The notes: generated by a model from the sequence alone, not told the origin. Counted from the stretch's first letter, positions 48,194 to 57,491 are shown. The stretch is DNA of 64,000 nucleotides from Promethearchaeota archaeon (GCA_029838195.1 JALGVJ010000010.1:49772-113771), one strand, 5' to 3'. Translations and numbers: made by a program.

Positions 48194-49774
48194 TCACTCG
48201 TGTTTATTTTCTCGTGGTTTCGCAGAAATGTAAAATCCCGGATCTGACACGCCATTCGGGTCGAACTCTGCCTTTATTTTTCTTAACCAGATGTGATAAT
48301 TCATCATGTGAGGGCCCCATTCATCATGTAACTTATCACCTTCAATAAAAAATGGAGCTCCCAGCTTCTTCAAGAGGTCCATTTGATTACTCTCTTCCAT
48401 GTATTCTGCCATCCCTTTCACGCTCTCCTCATTCGTTTGATCAAACATCGTGGGTGCCTCCATGTGAAAATAATGCCCTCCTTCATAACTCGTCATCCAT
48501 GCACCTTCCCCAAAATCGTTGGCAAGAACTCCTTTCTCAATATATTTCTTTTTTAAAGGAATGTTTAATCGCTCCGCCCGCAAACAAGTAGCTGCCGTAT
48601 CGCATTGCCCTTTTGAAGATTGAAAGCCCCCTGTCGCAATGAATCCATGATATCCTAAATTCGCACGCAAGCATTCTGCATAAAAGATCGATTCAGGCTC
48701 GTATTTCGTGTCAATTATATTAGTTAAATTCAATTCTTCGAGAACATATTCCATTACTTTTTGTTTATATTCAAATTCTCGTTTCGTACGAGCTGTAATG
48801 ACGACTAATAAAGGACATTTCATGGTGCCAAGCGCCATTTTGTCCATTAAATCTTCTATGTTGTGGGAAAATATCGCCATGACTGCAAAACTTGATAAAT
48901 GAGAACATATGAACGCAATCTCCTCCTCTTCCACCCTTAACATCGCTTTTTCTAAGTGCTTGAAAGTTCCACAATCCATGACATATGCCCGAATATAATC
49001 CGGAATTTCAAATTCATATTTCGGCCCATGCCCTTTTAATTCATATTTCGTATCACACGGATAGGGAAATAACTTGATAGCAACTTTCGTGAAAATTCCA
49101 AGCCCCGATTTCGCGCCTACCCACCCACGCATGATACCCCGCAAGCTGGGACCTGGTCCATCGCCAGAAAACCAGTCTGCTTCATTTTTTAATCCCAAGG
49201 AACCCAAGCGTAGAATATCTCCCGTTGGTAATACCCATTCCGTTGCCAACACGTTCCGGGCGCTATGGCCGGTTGTAGGTGAAGTAAATCCGGGACCTGC
49301 CATGCTCGTGTGGCTCGCAAGCGGGCTTGCCATCGAGCCAGCACCCGGCATATGGAGAGTCAATCCAAATTTCATGACTTCTGCTTGTAATTGGGCTCCA
49401 CTCACGTATGGTTCAATCACGGCAAACAAGTTTTTTACATTGATCTTTACAATTTTATTCATCCTACGTAAATCTATTATGATAGAATTGCCCGTGCTTG
49501 GTTGATTCCACGGACCAAGTCCCGTACTCTGCGCTTTAAATACAAGATTATATTTATTGCATGCCTGAACGATTTTTTGTACCTCCCTCGTTGTAGAGGG
49601 CAGGATGACCGCTTTTGGCACGGCTGAGAAGGGAATAGGCTCTTTACCATCCATGTAGTTCACGAATTCCGTACACCAATTATAGGCATATACGTTCGTA
49701 ATCACTTCTCCATCATTCACGTTTTCCTTTCCCACGATTGCTTGAAATTCTTCGAGTATTTTTTGTTCTAACAC
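48194..49774 (-). CDS. FAD-linked oxidase, GlcD/VAO type
   Basis: 526-residue PCMH/VAO-family flavoprotein. The FAD-binding half carries VLPSTTREVQKIV, FKAQSTGLGPW, IIIDLRRMNKIV and MPGAGSMASPLASHTSM; the second half has GDGPGPSLRGIMRGW, GLGIFTKVAIKLFPYP and the terminal FDPNGVSDPGFY. No Cys/His pair for bicovalent FAD is seen. GTG start three bases after the Fe-S gene stop. Together with the next two genes it resembles the glycolate or lactate oxidase layout (FAD subunit plus HdrD-like subunit). Substrate unknown; the SCP2 and CrtC neighbours suggest a hydrophobic alcohol or acid. Confidence 0.88.
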   Translation of the reverse strand: MLEQKILEEFQAIVGKENVNDGEVITNVYAYNWCTEFVNYMDGKEPIPFSAVPKAVILPSTTREVQKIVQACNKYNLVFKAQSTGLGPWNQPSTGNSIIIDLRRMNKIVKINVKNLFAVIEPYVSGAQLQAEVMKFGLTLHMPGAGSMASPLASHTSMAGPGFTSPTTGHSARNVLATEWVLPTGDILRLGSLGLKNEADWFSGDGPGPSLRGIMRGWVGAKSGLGIFTKVAIKLFPYPCDTKYELKGHGPKYEFEIPDYIRAYVMDCGTFKHLEKAMLRVEEEEIAFICSHLSSFAVMAIFSHNIEDLMDKMALGTMKCPLLVVITARTKREFEYKQKVMEYVLEELNLTNIIDTKYEPESIFYAECLRANLGYHGFIATGGFQSSKGQCDTAATCLRAERLNIPLKKKYIEKGVLANDFGEGAWMTSYEGGHYFHMEAPTMFDQTNEESVKGMAEYMEESNQMDLLKKLGAPFFIEGDKLHDEWGPHMMNYHIWLRKIKAEFDPNGVSDPGFYISAKPRENKHE

Positions 49775-49777
49775 GAT

Positions 49778-51082
49778 TCATTTCACCTCTCTAAGAATAA
49801 ATCTCAATTTTTCCGGAGCTAATCCTAATGCCATGAGGATGATTTCACTAATATCAAAAAACTTTAATTTTGAGCCTTTTTCCTTGATTGCATCTTGGAG
49901 ATTCGTGGAGCAAAAGGGACAAGCAGAAATAAGGATATTTGCTCCGGTATCCTCTGCCTCTTCAATTCTCATGAATGCTGTTTTAAGCGCCATCTCCGGG
50001 AATGCAGCCTTCACACCTCCTCCTGCCCCACAACAATAAGCGTATTCCTTTATTCTTTCCATCTCTATCAGTTGTAATCCTGGAATTTTTTCGAGGATTT
50101 TTCTCGGAGCTTCGTATATTCCGTTCGCACCCATACGTTTTGGCTTTGGAGGCACGTTAATATTTACCAACGTCATGATCGGAACGGTATCGCCATTCCA
50201 TTCTTCATATCTCTCGGCATTTCTCCCTAAATGGCATGGGTCATGATAGGTTGCGCGGAAGGGAAGATTTTGAGTAAATTTTAACCGCCCTTTCTCAATT
50301 AATTCCTGGAAAAGCTCAACTGAATGTCTTGTTTTAATATCGTACTCTCGAAATAAGGGATAATCCACCGTGAATGTATCATAACACCCGGCACAACTAA
50401 ATATTACGGTTTCAATTCCCTTGGATTCCAATACATCTAAATTCTTGTTCAAATATTCTTGAAAGGCTTTAACATTTCCCGTCCTTAAAACAGGACTTCC
50501 ACAACAAAATTCTTCCTCCCTTAAAATGGTGAAAGGAATCCGGGCGGCCTTTAAAATTCTGGCCGTAGACACGGCAATTTCTTTCCTTCGATAAGAAGAT
50601 GTACAACCCACGAAATACACCGTTTTAGCATCCGGATCAAGAGAAATATCGTCAGGCAACCAATCAACGCGCGCTTCGTGAGGCTCATTATAGGGATTAT
50701 GGAGTTTTTCAATGGACTCCGTGTATTTCACGTGTTGCGGCATGGGTCCGACGCCCGCAGCTACTAATTTCTCTCTTAAAGTCATTATAATTTCCAATGG
50801 CTCTAATGTGTTGAGATATTTACAGGAAATCGCACAATTGCCACATTCCGTACACTTATATACGATATCCCTCACTTCTTCTGAGGGTATAAGGCGTCCC
50901 ATTTCAAGAGCTAAGGCAAGAATGATTTTTCCTCCCCCGCTGTAAGGATGAAAATTATAAACATCAATGGCCGGACATGCGGAGGCGTATTTTTGACTTT
51001 TTATTTGAACTTGGGGAATCCATTTACAAATGCTGCATCGAAGGCAGCGCTTAATCATCTTTTTATATTCTATCTCATCCAT
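49778..51082 (-). CDS. HdrD/GlcF-type Fe-S oxidoreductase
   Basis: 434 residues: two ferredoxin clusters at the N-terminus (CLRCSICKWIP followed by a Cys in YASACPA; CTECGNCAISCK) and two CCG domains (FVGCTSSYRR with EEFCCGSPVLRTG and FSCAGCYDTF; HDPCHLGRNAE with YAYCCGAGGG and SACPFCSTNL). HdrD-like subunits take electrons from the FAD partners and pass them on, often to quinone-like carriers or heterodisulfide. A TTG at 51106 would give 442 residues; the ATG at 51082 behind AAGGA is preferred. It lies between the two FAD oxidases and is the intact relative of the pseudogene at 10917. Confidence 0.93.
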   Translation of the reverse strand: MDEIEYKKMIKRCLRCSICKWIPQVQIKSQKYASACPAIDVYNFHPYSGGGKIILALALEMGRLIPSEEVRDIVYKCTECGNCAISCKYLNTLEPLEIIMTLREKLVAAGVGPMPQHVKYTESIEKLHNPYNEPHEARVDWLPDDISLDPDAKTVYFVGCTSSYRRKEIAVSTARILKAARIPFTILREEEFCCGSPVLRTGNVKAFQEYLNKNLDVLESKGIETVIFSCAGCYDTFTVDYPLFREYDIKTRHSVELFQELIEKGRLKFTQNLPFRATYHDPCHLGRNAERYEEWNGDTVPIMTLVNINVPPKPKRMGANGIYEAPRKILEKIPGLQLIEMERIKEYAYCCGAGGGVKAAFPEMALKTAFMRIEEAEDTGANILISACPFCSTNLQDAIKEKGSKLKFFDISEIILMALGLAPEKLRFILREVK

Positions 51083-51115
51083 CCTCCATCCTTCTCTTTT
51101 CCTCAAGAATCTTGA

Positions 51116-52585
51116 TTAATCATCAAAGCATAACACTCCTGGGTTCAATACATTATTAGGATCGAAAATATTTTTAACTTTCTTCAAAGCTCTAATGGTT
51201 TCTTCCGAATAATTTTCGAATATCATTTTAGCCAAGAGACCATGAGGCCTGTTGAAAAAAGCCCCTTGTTTTATTAACTGCTGACCGATAGTTAAAAAGA
51301 GTTGTTTCACTCTTGAAAGCTTGTTCCCCTCCATGGGGTCATGAAACAGGTCAAACTCACAATGATAGGCGGTTCCTTGGTTAATTGCTTGAATGTAGGT
51401 TCCCACTTCTACCTCTTGTCCCACGAGTTTTTCCACTAATTCCACGTGTTCCGGCAGTTTTTCAAACAGGGTGAGAAAGTAAATATCTTGAAAGCTTCCC
51501 TTATAGCGTGCCCTCCACGGAAGAGGAGTAGATTCACTCGTGCAATGAATGATTTCTTTTTCTTCGATTAAATCCTCGCATTTTACATTTTTTAAGTCTA
51601 GGTCCTGCATTAAATCCGTGATATCTCCTTCCAGATAAGCTAATCTATCATCCGCTAATCCGCCTCTACCCGAAATGATGTAGATTAAATTCCATTTTCC
51701 CAATATATCAGCTAATTCCTTGATTTCTTGCGGTTCTTTTTTCACTAAGGAAGCAAGTGCCAAATCGTTTAAAATGAAAATCTCATTACACAAGCGATAT
51801 TTAATTAATTCTTGCTGCAATGCAAGTAAAGAGTGTAAATCTTCTGAATGATAATGAAACACTTTTTGTTTGGAGGGAATTAGCTCTAACTTCATGGTTG
51901 CCCACATTACTATTCCCATGCTTCCTTGTGCCCCTTGAAGGATTCGAAACGGTGAAAAATGCGTCGGACCCATGGGATTTACTTGGGCTTGCCCTCCTTT
52001 CCACTGTTCTTTAATTGTTCCGGGACCCGCAGCCGTTCCCGTTCGAAAAAGATCGCCCGTACCAAAAATTACTTCCGTACATAAAAGCGGGTCAGACGAA
52101 TCCCATTGATAGCGTGGAATGGTAATAGGAACCCGGTCTAAGGCAGCAGTCACTACGGATTTATTATCTCTGGGATGCAAGGGCAACAAGAGTTGCAAGC
52201 CTTTTTCTTTCAGAATGGGAATTAATTGCTTGAATGTTACTCCCGGTTCAATCATGACCACGCGGTTTTTCTTGTCAATTTTAATGACTTTTTTGAAGTT
52301 AGAAAGATCTAATATAAGCGTGTTCTCTTTTCTCGGAAGGGTATCTCCATGAAGTCTATTAGTTAACCTCGAACTGATGGGAATCACGTGATATTTAAAA
52401 TCATTAGCTAATTGGAGGATCTTCTCAATTTGTTTCTTATTTGATGGCCAAACCACGTGACTAGGAGAAACTCCTTCCACGAAACTCGAATCAGAAGCAT
52501 GAATCATTAATAAGGAATTGGCCGTGCTCACGCGCTTCTTACCACACGTGGCTATTAATTGTTCATGAAATTCTTGAACCCTCAT
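51116..52585 (-). CDS. Second FAD-linked oxidase, GlcD/GlcE type
   Basis: 489 residues with the FAD-binding-4 fold: VVWPSNKKQIEKILQLAN, LILDLSNFKKVIKID, MIEPGVTFKQLI, FGTGDLFRTGTAAGPG, QGSMGIVMWATMKLELIP and a C-terminal NIFDPNNVLNPGVLCFDD. It differs from its partner at 48194 and is probably the second flavin subunit of one complex, or a substitute for GlcE. First gene of the leftward operon (51116, 49778, 48194, 47777), with gaps of 3-33 bases. No membrane helix. Confidence 0.88.
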   Translation of the reverse strand: MRVQEFHEQLIATCGKKRVSTANSLLMIHASDSSFVEGVSPSHVVWPSNKKQIEKILQLANDFKYHVIPISSRLTNRLHGDTLPRKENTLILDLSNFKKVIKIDKKNRVVMIEPGVTFKQLIPILKEKGLQLLLPLHPRDNKSVVTAALDRVPITIPRYQWDSSDPLLCTEVIFGTGDLFRTGTAAGPGTIKEQWKGGQAQVNPMGPTHFSPFRILQGAQGSMGIVMWATMKLELIPSKQKVFHYHSEDLHSLLALQQELIKYRLCNEIFILNDLALASLVKKEPQEIKELADILGKWNLIYIISGRGGLADDRLAYLEGDITDLMQDLDLKNVKCEDLIEEKEIIHCTSESTPLPWRARYKGSFQDIYFLTLFEKLPEHVELVEKLVGQEVEVGTYIQAINQGTAYHCEFDLFHDPMEGNKLSRVKQLFLTIGQQLIKQGAFFNRPHGLLAKMIFENYSEETIRALKKVKNIFDPNNVLNPGVLCFDD

Positions 52586-52771
52586 GGCATGATCCCAATT
52601 GAAATATTACTATAAAATGGTGGGGGCTTAAAAAACCCATTATATTAAAATAAGTGCCGCTTATTTATTAATTTAAATAGTTGTTGTTTTCCCCTTGTTA
52701 AAAAATACTAAGACTCTCCACGCGAGCTATAAAAAATTCTTGGTAAGTCAAAAAATTTTAAAGAGAGATCC

Positions 52772-52790
52772 ATCTCATCTTCAATGAGAT
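52772..52790. repeat. Seven-base hairpin upstream of the FixC-like gene
   Basis: ATCTCAT and ATGAGAT separated by CTTCA form a perfect small stem about 90 bases before the ATG at 52881, in the divergent promoter region. Short enough to occur by chance. Confidence 0.3.
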
Positions 52791-52880
52791 CAATTTTGAT
52801 AACATTTTTTATAGAGAAACCCAAATATTCATTTAAGAAATCTATTCACGATAAAAAATAGTTAACATGAAAATAGAATC

Positions 52881-54275
52881 ATGAATCAGTATGACTTAAT
52901 AATTGTGGGAGCGGGTCCCGCAGGCTCGATGGCCGCTAAAACGGCGGCAGAATTGGGTTTAAAAACCATCTTTTTCGAGCGGGGGAGAAAGCCGGGTGAA
53001 AAAAATAGCTCAGGGTGTGGTCTTGGTCCGAGATTATGGCGCGAGTTTGATATCATGAAAGAATTAACTCCGGAAAAATGTCCTTCCATGAGAGCGGGGA
53101 CAGCCGCTAGAAATTATTTTATCAATAAAGAAGGAGAAGTGGCAGGCTATATAATGACAAGGCCAACGGAAAGCGTATCTTACAAGCCCGCTAGAGATTG
53201 GATCACCATGAATGTATATCGAAGCGAGTTTGACCCGTGGTTAGCTCAACATGCCGTGGATGCTGGAGCCGAATTGAAAAGCTCTACCCTCATCGTGGAC
53301 CTCTTGAAAGAAAATGGGCATGTAAAAGGTGTCGTTGATGAAAAAGGAAATAAACATGAAGCTCCCGTGGTTATTGGTGCTGATGGGGTCATATCTATGG
53401 TAGCAAAACAAAGTGGGCTGCGGACTAAATGGGAGCTGGACCAAATTACCGTGGTGCCCCAGTACGATTTTTACGCCCCACCTGATAAAATCGATGATAT
53501 CATGGGGGATGAGACCCTTGCAGTATGGTGGTCCGCTCAATTTCCCGCCTCTTATCAAGTTTTTTTTCACGATGGGTTTCATCAAGGCTTGGGGAATTGG
53601 TTAAATAAATGGGATAAAAACCCATTGTTTTACTTGAATCGTGTAATCAATCTTAAATATTACAAGCGATTGTTAAAAATACTTGAAGCTAAACCGCGAG
53701 AACTTCAATCCCATTGTCTCCCTTGGTTAAAATATCCCTATAATACGCATGGTAATGGGGTCATTTTAGTGGGTGATGCGGGAGGATTTCCTTGTCCGCT
53801 TGAAGCAGAAGGCATTTATCCCGCAATGTTAACGGGGAGTATAGCTTCGAAAGTTGCCGCAGATGCCATTTCCTCCGGAGATGTCTCTAAGAAGGCTCTC
53901 TCTAAATTTGATGACGCGTGGAAAAAAACAAGCATTGGGGAAGATTTTGAGGCAGGAGAAGAACTATACGAGATTTGGAAAGCACTACCTTTTTCTCCAG
54001 AAGAAACGATGACGTGGTTCGTACCCCTATTCATGGAAATAATGGGAGGAATTTACGACTGGTCCGAGCCTCATCCCAAAAGAGTGCGACAGATTGCTTC
54101 TAAAATTAAATCTTACATGCCCGTAGCATTACCTTTCATCATGAAATACGTATTTCCCTTAGTTGCAAAGATTTTTGAAAATGATCTCGACAAGATGATG
54201 GATGGAGCGAAATTAGCGCCCATGCTTCCAAGGTTAATAGAAATGATTCCTAAAAAACGGAAAAGGAGGAAGTAA
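52881..54275 (+). CDS. FixC/geranylgeranyl reductase-like flavoprotein
   Basis: 464-residue FAD protein of the GGR/FixC superfamily. N-terminal Rossmann motif IVGAGPAGSMAAKTAAELG, FERGRKPGEKNSSGCGL, VVIGADGV, and LVGDAGGFPCPLEAEGIYPAMLTG (FAD pyrophosphate site). FixC works as ETF:quinone oxidoreductase; GGR reduces isoprenoid double bonds in archaeal lipids. The ferredoxin gene one base downstream favours the FixC role. No FixA/FixB (EtfBA) genes are in the window, so the electron donor may be encoded elsewhere. Either reading fits the lipid-linked neighbourhood. Confidence 0.88.
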   Translation: MNQYDLIIVGAGPAGSMAAKTAAELGLKTIFFERGRKPGEKNSSGCGLGPRLWREFDIMKELTPEKCPSMRAGTAARNYFINKEGEVAGYIMTRPTESVSYKPARDWITMNVYRSEFDPWLAQHAVDAGAELKSSTLIVDLLKENGHVKGVVDEKGNKHEAPVVIGADGVISMVAKQSGLRTKWELDQITVVPQYDFYAPPDKIDDIMGDETLAVWWSAQFPASYQVFFHDGFHQGLGNWLNKWDKNPLFYLNRVINLKYYKRLLKILEAKPRELQSHCLPWLKYPYNTHGNGVILVGDAGGFPCPLEAEGIYPAMLTGSIASKVAADAISSGDVSKKALSKFDDAWKKTSIGEDFEAGEELYEIWKALPFSPEETMTWFVPLFMEIMGGIYDWSEPHPKRVRQIASKIKSYMPVALPFIMKYVFPLVAKIFENDLDKMMDGAKLAPMLPRLIEMIPKKRKRRK

Positions 54276-54276
54276 G

Positions 54277-54552
54277 ATGGATGTTAAATATAATTTAGAA
54301 AATCTAACCAAGCACGTTCAGGGAACCGGAGAATTTATTAGATTAGATAAAGATAAATGTAATGGATGTGGGGCGTGCACCCTCGTGTGCGTTTTAAATT
54401 TGTGGGGAATCAAAAATGATATGGCTTTTATTAGAGAAGAATATAAAGAGAAATGTCTGGAATGCGGTAGTTGCTATCTAGTATGTGCCCCAGGAGCAAT
54501 AGAATTCATGTATCCTGCGGGAGGAACGGGGATCGTTTATGAAAGAGGTTAA
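54277..54552 (+). CDS. fixX: FixX-like ferredoxin
   Basis: 91 residues with the FixX layout: FIRLDKDKCNGCGACTLVCV, a Cys-poor linker, CLECGSCYLVCAPGAIEF and the terminal GGTGIVYERG. Eight Cys could hold two clusters, one more than in many FixX proteins. It starts one base after the flavoprotein stop, behind GGAGG, so the pair is translationally coupled. It is expected to feed or drain the FixC-like partner. Confidence 0.87.
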   Translation: MDVKYNLENLTKHVQGTGEFIRLDKDKCNGCGACTLVCVLNLWGIKNDMAFIREEYKEKCLECGSCYLVCAPGAIEFMYPAGGTGIVYERG

Positions 54553-54634
54553 ATTTTAATAAAAAATCGCCAAAGGCTAAAAGAAATTCTATGCCGTTTT
54601 AAGCGTGCCATCTTTTTAATTTAATTCACTTATT

Positions 54635-55453
54635 TTAGGGAAATCCATCACTACACGATACATTAACTTGGCACAAGCCACAAGCATAGATATTAATATT
54701 ATAGTGTTCTTTTATGTAGGGTATGGTACCCGTAACTTTAATAGAGCATTTTTGCTTATCATATCCGTTCTCAAACGTTATCGCCCCTACGGGACATCTC
54801 TTCACGCAATCCCCACATCGGTTACAATATTGATACGGAGAAGCAGGTCGTTTAGAAGAATCGGAGGGTAATTCATGAGCAATGATAAAACTCCCGCATC
54901 TCAAGGCTTTTCCCCTTTCATTAATGAATCCGTCCGATAATCCAAATGAGCCCAGTCCTGCCGCAAAACAAGCGTGTCTGTGGGACCACGTGGAAGCCCA
55001 AACGCCTTGATAAGCTTCCGCATGCATTCTGTGAACTTTAAATAATTTTGGTTCAGTTGATGGAGCAATTCCAAAAATGCCAAATTCGTTTTTTAATTCT
55101 TCCAATAAATATCGTTGTAGTTCCACGTTAGCCTTCTCTCCGAACAATCGGGTATGAGCCCATTTTTCTGAAGGCCATTCTCTCGAATACTCGAAATTTT
55201 GTCTTTTAGTCTCTCGATGGATGGGTAAAATATAGGCAATTACGGTCAAGTGTTTGGTATTCTTGCATTTCATTTCCTTTATCTTACAATATCGTTCAAT
55301 AGCTTCGATGGGAGTTAAATGAAAAGGCCCCACGTATTTTTTATATTCCAAGAAAATGGGATCCGTTCCCGCACAAAAACCAACAAGAGCATTTGGCTCG
55401 AAAAAAAGCTGTCCATCCACGCCTTCCATTCGGTTGTGGGGATCGTTTTTCAA
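54635..55453 (-). CDS. QueG/epoxyqueuosine reductase-like Fe-S protein with disrupted N-terminus
   Basis: 272 residues from a TTG at 55453. Seen: the conserved RHACFAAGLGSFGLSDGFINE region and a dicluster ferredoxin (CNRCGDCVKRCPVGA, then a distant Cys, and a final CGLCQVNVSC). It belongs to the QueG/reductive-dehalogenase Fe-S group; true QueG needs cobalamin, whose binding is not visible here. Odd: the frame extends 14 codons further up to an ATG at 55495 with an AAGGA site, but codon 6 is TAG (55480-55478). Translation may restart at TTG, read through, or be lost. Confidence 0.78.
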   Translation of the reverse strand: MKNDPHNRMEGVDGQLFFEPNALVGFCAGTDPIFLEYKKYVGPFHLTPIEAIERYCKIKEMKCKNTKHLTVIAYILPIHRETKRQNFEYSREWPSEKWAHTRLFGEKANVELQRYLLEELKNEFGIFGIAPSTEPKLFKVHRMHAEAYQGVWASTWSHRHACFAAGLGSFGLSDGFINERGKALRCGSFIIAHELPSDSSKRPASPYQYCNRCGDCVKRCPVGAITFENGYDKQKCSIKVTGTIPYIKEHYNINIYACGLCQVNVSCSDGFP

Positions 55454-55477
55454 ATAATAATTAATCTTCTCTTCAAA

Positions 55478-55495
55478 CTATTTTTTATTCAACAT
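55478..55495 (-). other. ATG followed by in-frame TAG upstream of the QueG-like gene
   Basis: The sequence reads ATG TTG AAT AAA AAA TAG, then continues in frame as FEEKINYYLKNDPHNR, which resembles the normal N-terminus of this family. A ribosome site (AAGGA) precedes the ATG. It therefore looks like the original start, interrupted by one amber codon. Confidence 0.6.
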
Positions 55496-55777
55496 GGTGT
55501 CATTCCTTCTTATTTTCCTCATATCGTGAAATTAAGATATAAATGATCTTTTTCTTATACATCTTTCCCTTAGAAGTTCGAAAACTTGATAATAACACTG
55601 AAAATATAATGATATAAGAATCTCTTCTTTATAAAATTGACAAGATTCATATAAATCCTTCAATATCTTGCATTATCTTGCTTAGAAATCCAAGATTTTA
55701 ATGATAATTCAATAAAAAAAAAGAAAGTAAGTCCAAATTAAATTAAAGTAGATTTATTTTTCCAACTTTATTATCAT

Positions 55778-56194
55778 TTATTCTTCAAACTCATCTTGTA
55801 TCATGCTCAAGATTTCACCAAAAGCTATAGCATCTTGGAGGTTTCCTTCAATTAAAAGATCTCCGGACATGTATAGGCTTGTAGCATCCGCTTCTCCGCC
55901 GAACATGTTCGCCCAGTTTTCTTGAGTCGTAGAAAGGGTAACACTCGGCTCGCTCGCTTCACCTTCACCATACTCAAACTTTCCTTCTCCTAATTTCACC
56001 CACCATTTATAATCGACATCATTCATGATGAATTGAACGGTCATTTCATCCATGTCTTCGAGCTCTTCTTTCATATCTTCCGATTCTTGGGATAATTGTT
56101 TAGCAAGCTCGAATAGCTTTAGCACATCCGAAGGTCCACTAGGCCCTTCTTCTCTCATTTTTTTCAAATCATTTAATAAATTTTCGTCAACCAT
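55778..56194 (-). CDS. SCP2 sterol-binding domain protein
   Basis: 138 residues. The SCP2 pattern is in the centre and C-terminus: MTVQFIMNDVDYKWWVKLG, SEPSVTLSTTQENWANMFGG, and LYMSGDLLIEGNLQDAIAFG, in which the S-G-D-L-x-I-x-G-N motif is the family hallmark. It binds a lipid-like ligand and may deliver it to neighbouring redox enzymes. N-terminal 40 residues are acidic helix. ATG at 56194. Confidence 0.85.
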   Translation of the reverse strand: MVDENLLNDLKKMREEGPSGPSDVLKLFELAKQLSQESEDMKEELEDMDEMTVQFIMNDVDYKWWVKLGEGKFEYGEGEASEPSVTLSTTQENWANMFGGEADATSLYMSGDLLIEGNLQDAIAFGEILSMIQDEFEE

Positions 56195-56399
56195 TCGAAT
56201 TATTCACTTTTTCACGTTATTCATGTTATGAGAAGTTACAATTGGATAATATGTAACATTCTATATAAATATGAAATATTTTTATTCTCAAGGGCAAAGA
56301 TGATTCAAAAGCATGACAAGAATTTTTAATCTTTAATTTTTTTAATAGAAAAATATAATTTTTAATTTGAGGAATAATAATCATTCATTAAATTAATTA

Positions 56400-57491
56400 T
56401 TGAGGTGGTTTAAAATCATTAAAAATGAGGAACATGAAGCCAACTTGAAACAATTGGCAAAAGACTATCTTTATTCCGCACAATCGTATCCCCATGATGA
56501 GAATGGAGAGCCCAAACGAGAATATCTGGAATATCTCAGTCTCATGTATGATGAGGAAATCGCTAAACTCATGCTCGAATTTCCCATCATGCCAAAAACC
56601 ATTTCTATAAAGAAGGTAGCCAAAAAATTAAACATGGATAAACAAGATTTAGAAGATAAATTAAAGGAACACGTGAGACGGGGTTTTATAGTAAAGATAG
56701 GGAATCATTACGCCAGGCCATCTCCCCTTCAAATCCACGATCTCCCCTTCATATTACAAGCAAACCTTGATAGAGAAGATATTGTTGAATTTGCAAGATT
56801 AAGCAGGCAATATTTTGAAGATGGATATTATAAAACCTGGGAAACCAGTAGAAAAGGCATTCCAAGAACAAGAGTTCTCACCGTGTCTGAAAAAGTAGAG
56901 TCTCAAAGACAAATTATACCTGTGGAAGAAGTTTATGCCATTATTGACTCTCATGAGGATTTTGTAGTCATCCCTTGTCCATGCCGCCAAAGAAAAGAAA
57001 TAGAAGGAATTAGAGCGTGTAAAGATAAATATCCCATTCATAACTGCATTCTATTCGGAGCCTTCGCAAAACAATTAATTGAATTAGGAGATCCTGCTGT
57101 TAAGGCAGCTACAAAGGAAGAAATAAAAAAAATCACGCAAGAAGCGGCTGAATTAGGACTCGTTCACATGACGGATAACAATGCTGCCAATACTCATATT
57201 TTATGCGCCTGTTGTGAGTGTTGTTGTGGTAATTTGGCAGGCCTATTGCGCTTTAAAGATAATCCAAGAGCCATTGCTCGAGCCAATTTTATTTCAAATA
57301 TTGATGTGGATAAATGTATTGCCTGTGGAACGTGCGAAAAGCGATGTAAGTTTGGAGCCATTACCATCGAGGAATATGCTATTGTAAATCCCGAAAAATG
57401 CGTTGGATGTGGACTCTGCGCCGTGACATGCCCAGAAGAAGCGATTACAATGCGCCGTCTCGAACGAGAGCTAATACCGGGGATGAATTAA
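56400..57491 (+). CDS. Winged-helix / 4Fe-4S ferredoxin fusion protein
   Basis: 363 residues starting at TTG. Residues 40-110 form a wHTH-like domain (ISIKKVAKKLNMDKQDLEDKL), followed by a Cys-rich core (VVIPCPCRQRKE, a Cys 15 residues on, CACCECCCGNLAG) and a C-terminal dicluster ferredoxin (CIACGTCEKRCKFGA, CVGCGLCAVTCPEEA). Architecture recurs in anaerobic archaea; the role is unknown, but a DNA-binding domain joined to Fe-S clusters suggests a redox sensor or a structural lid. The decayed copy at 39602 is the same family. No ATG is available, so the TTG is accepted. Confidence 0.85.
   Translation: MRWFKIIKNEEHEANLKQLAKDYLYSAQSYPHDENGEPKREYLEYLSLMYDEEIAKLMLEFPIMPKTISIKKVAKKLNMDKQDLEDKLKEHVRRGFIVKIGNHYARPSPLQIHDLPFILQANLDREDIVEFARLSRQYFEDGYYKTWETSRKGIPRTRVLTVSEKVESQRQIIPVEEVYAIIDSHEDFVVIPCPCRQRKEIEGIRACKDKYPIHNCILFGAFAKQLIELGDPAVKAATKEEIKKITQEAAELGLVHMTDNNAANTHILCACCECCCGNLAGLLRFKDNPRAIARANFISNIDVDKCIACGTCEKRCKFGAITIEEYAIVNPEKCVGCGLCAVTCPEEAITMRRLERELIPGMN

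Noticed and set aside
55778..56194. Reading the second SCP2-like gene as a duplicate of the one at 47777
   Set aside because: The two share only the general fold; sequence and termini differ too much for a recent duplication.
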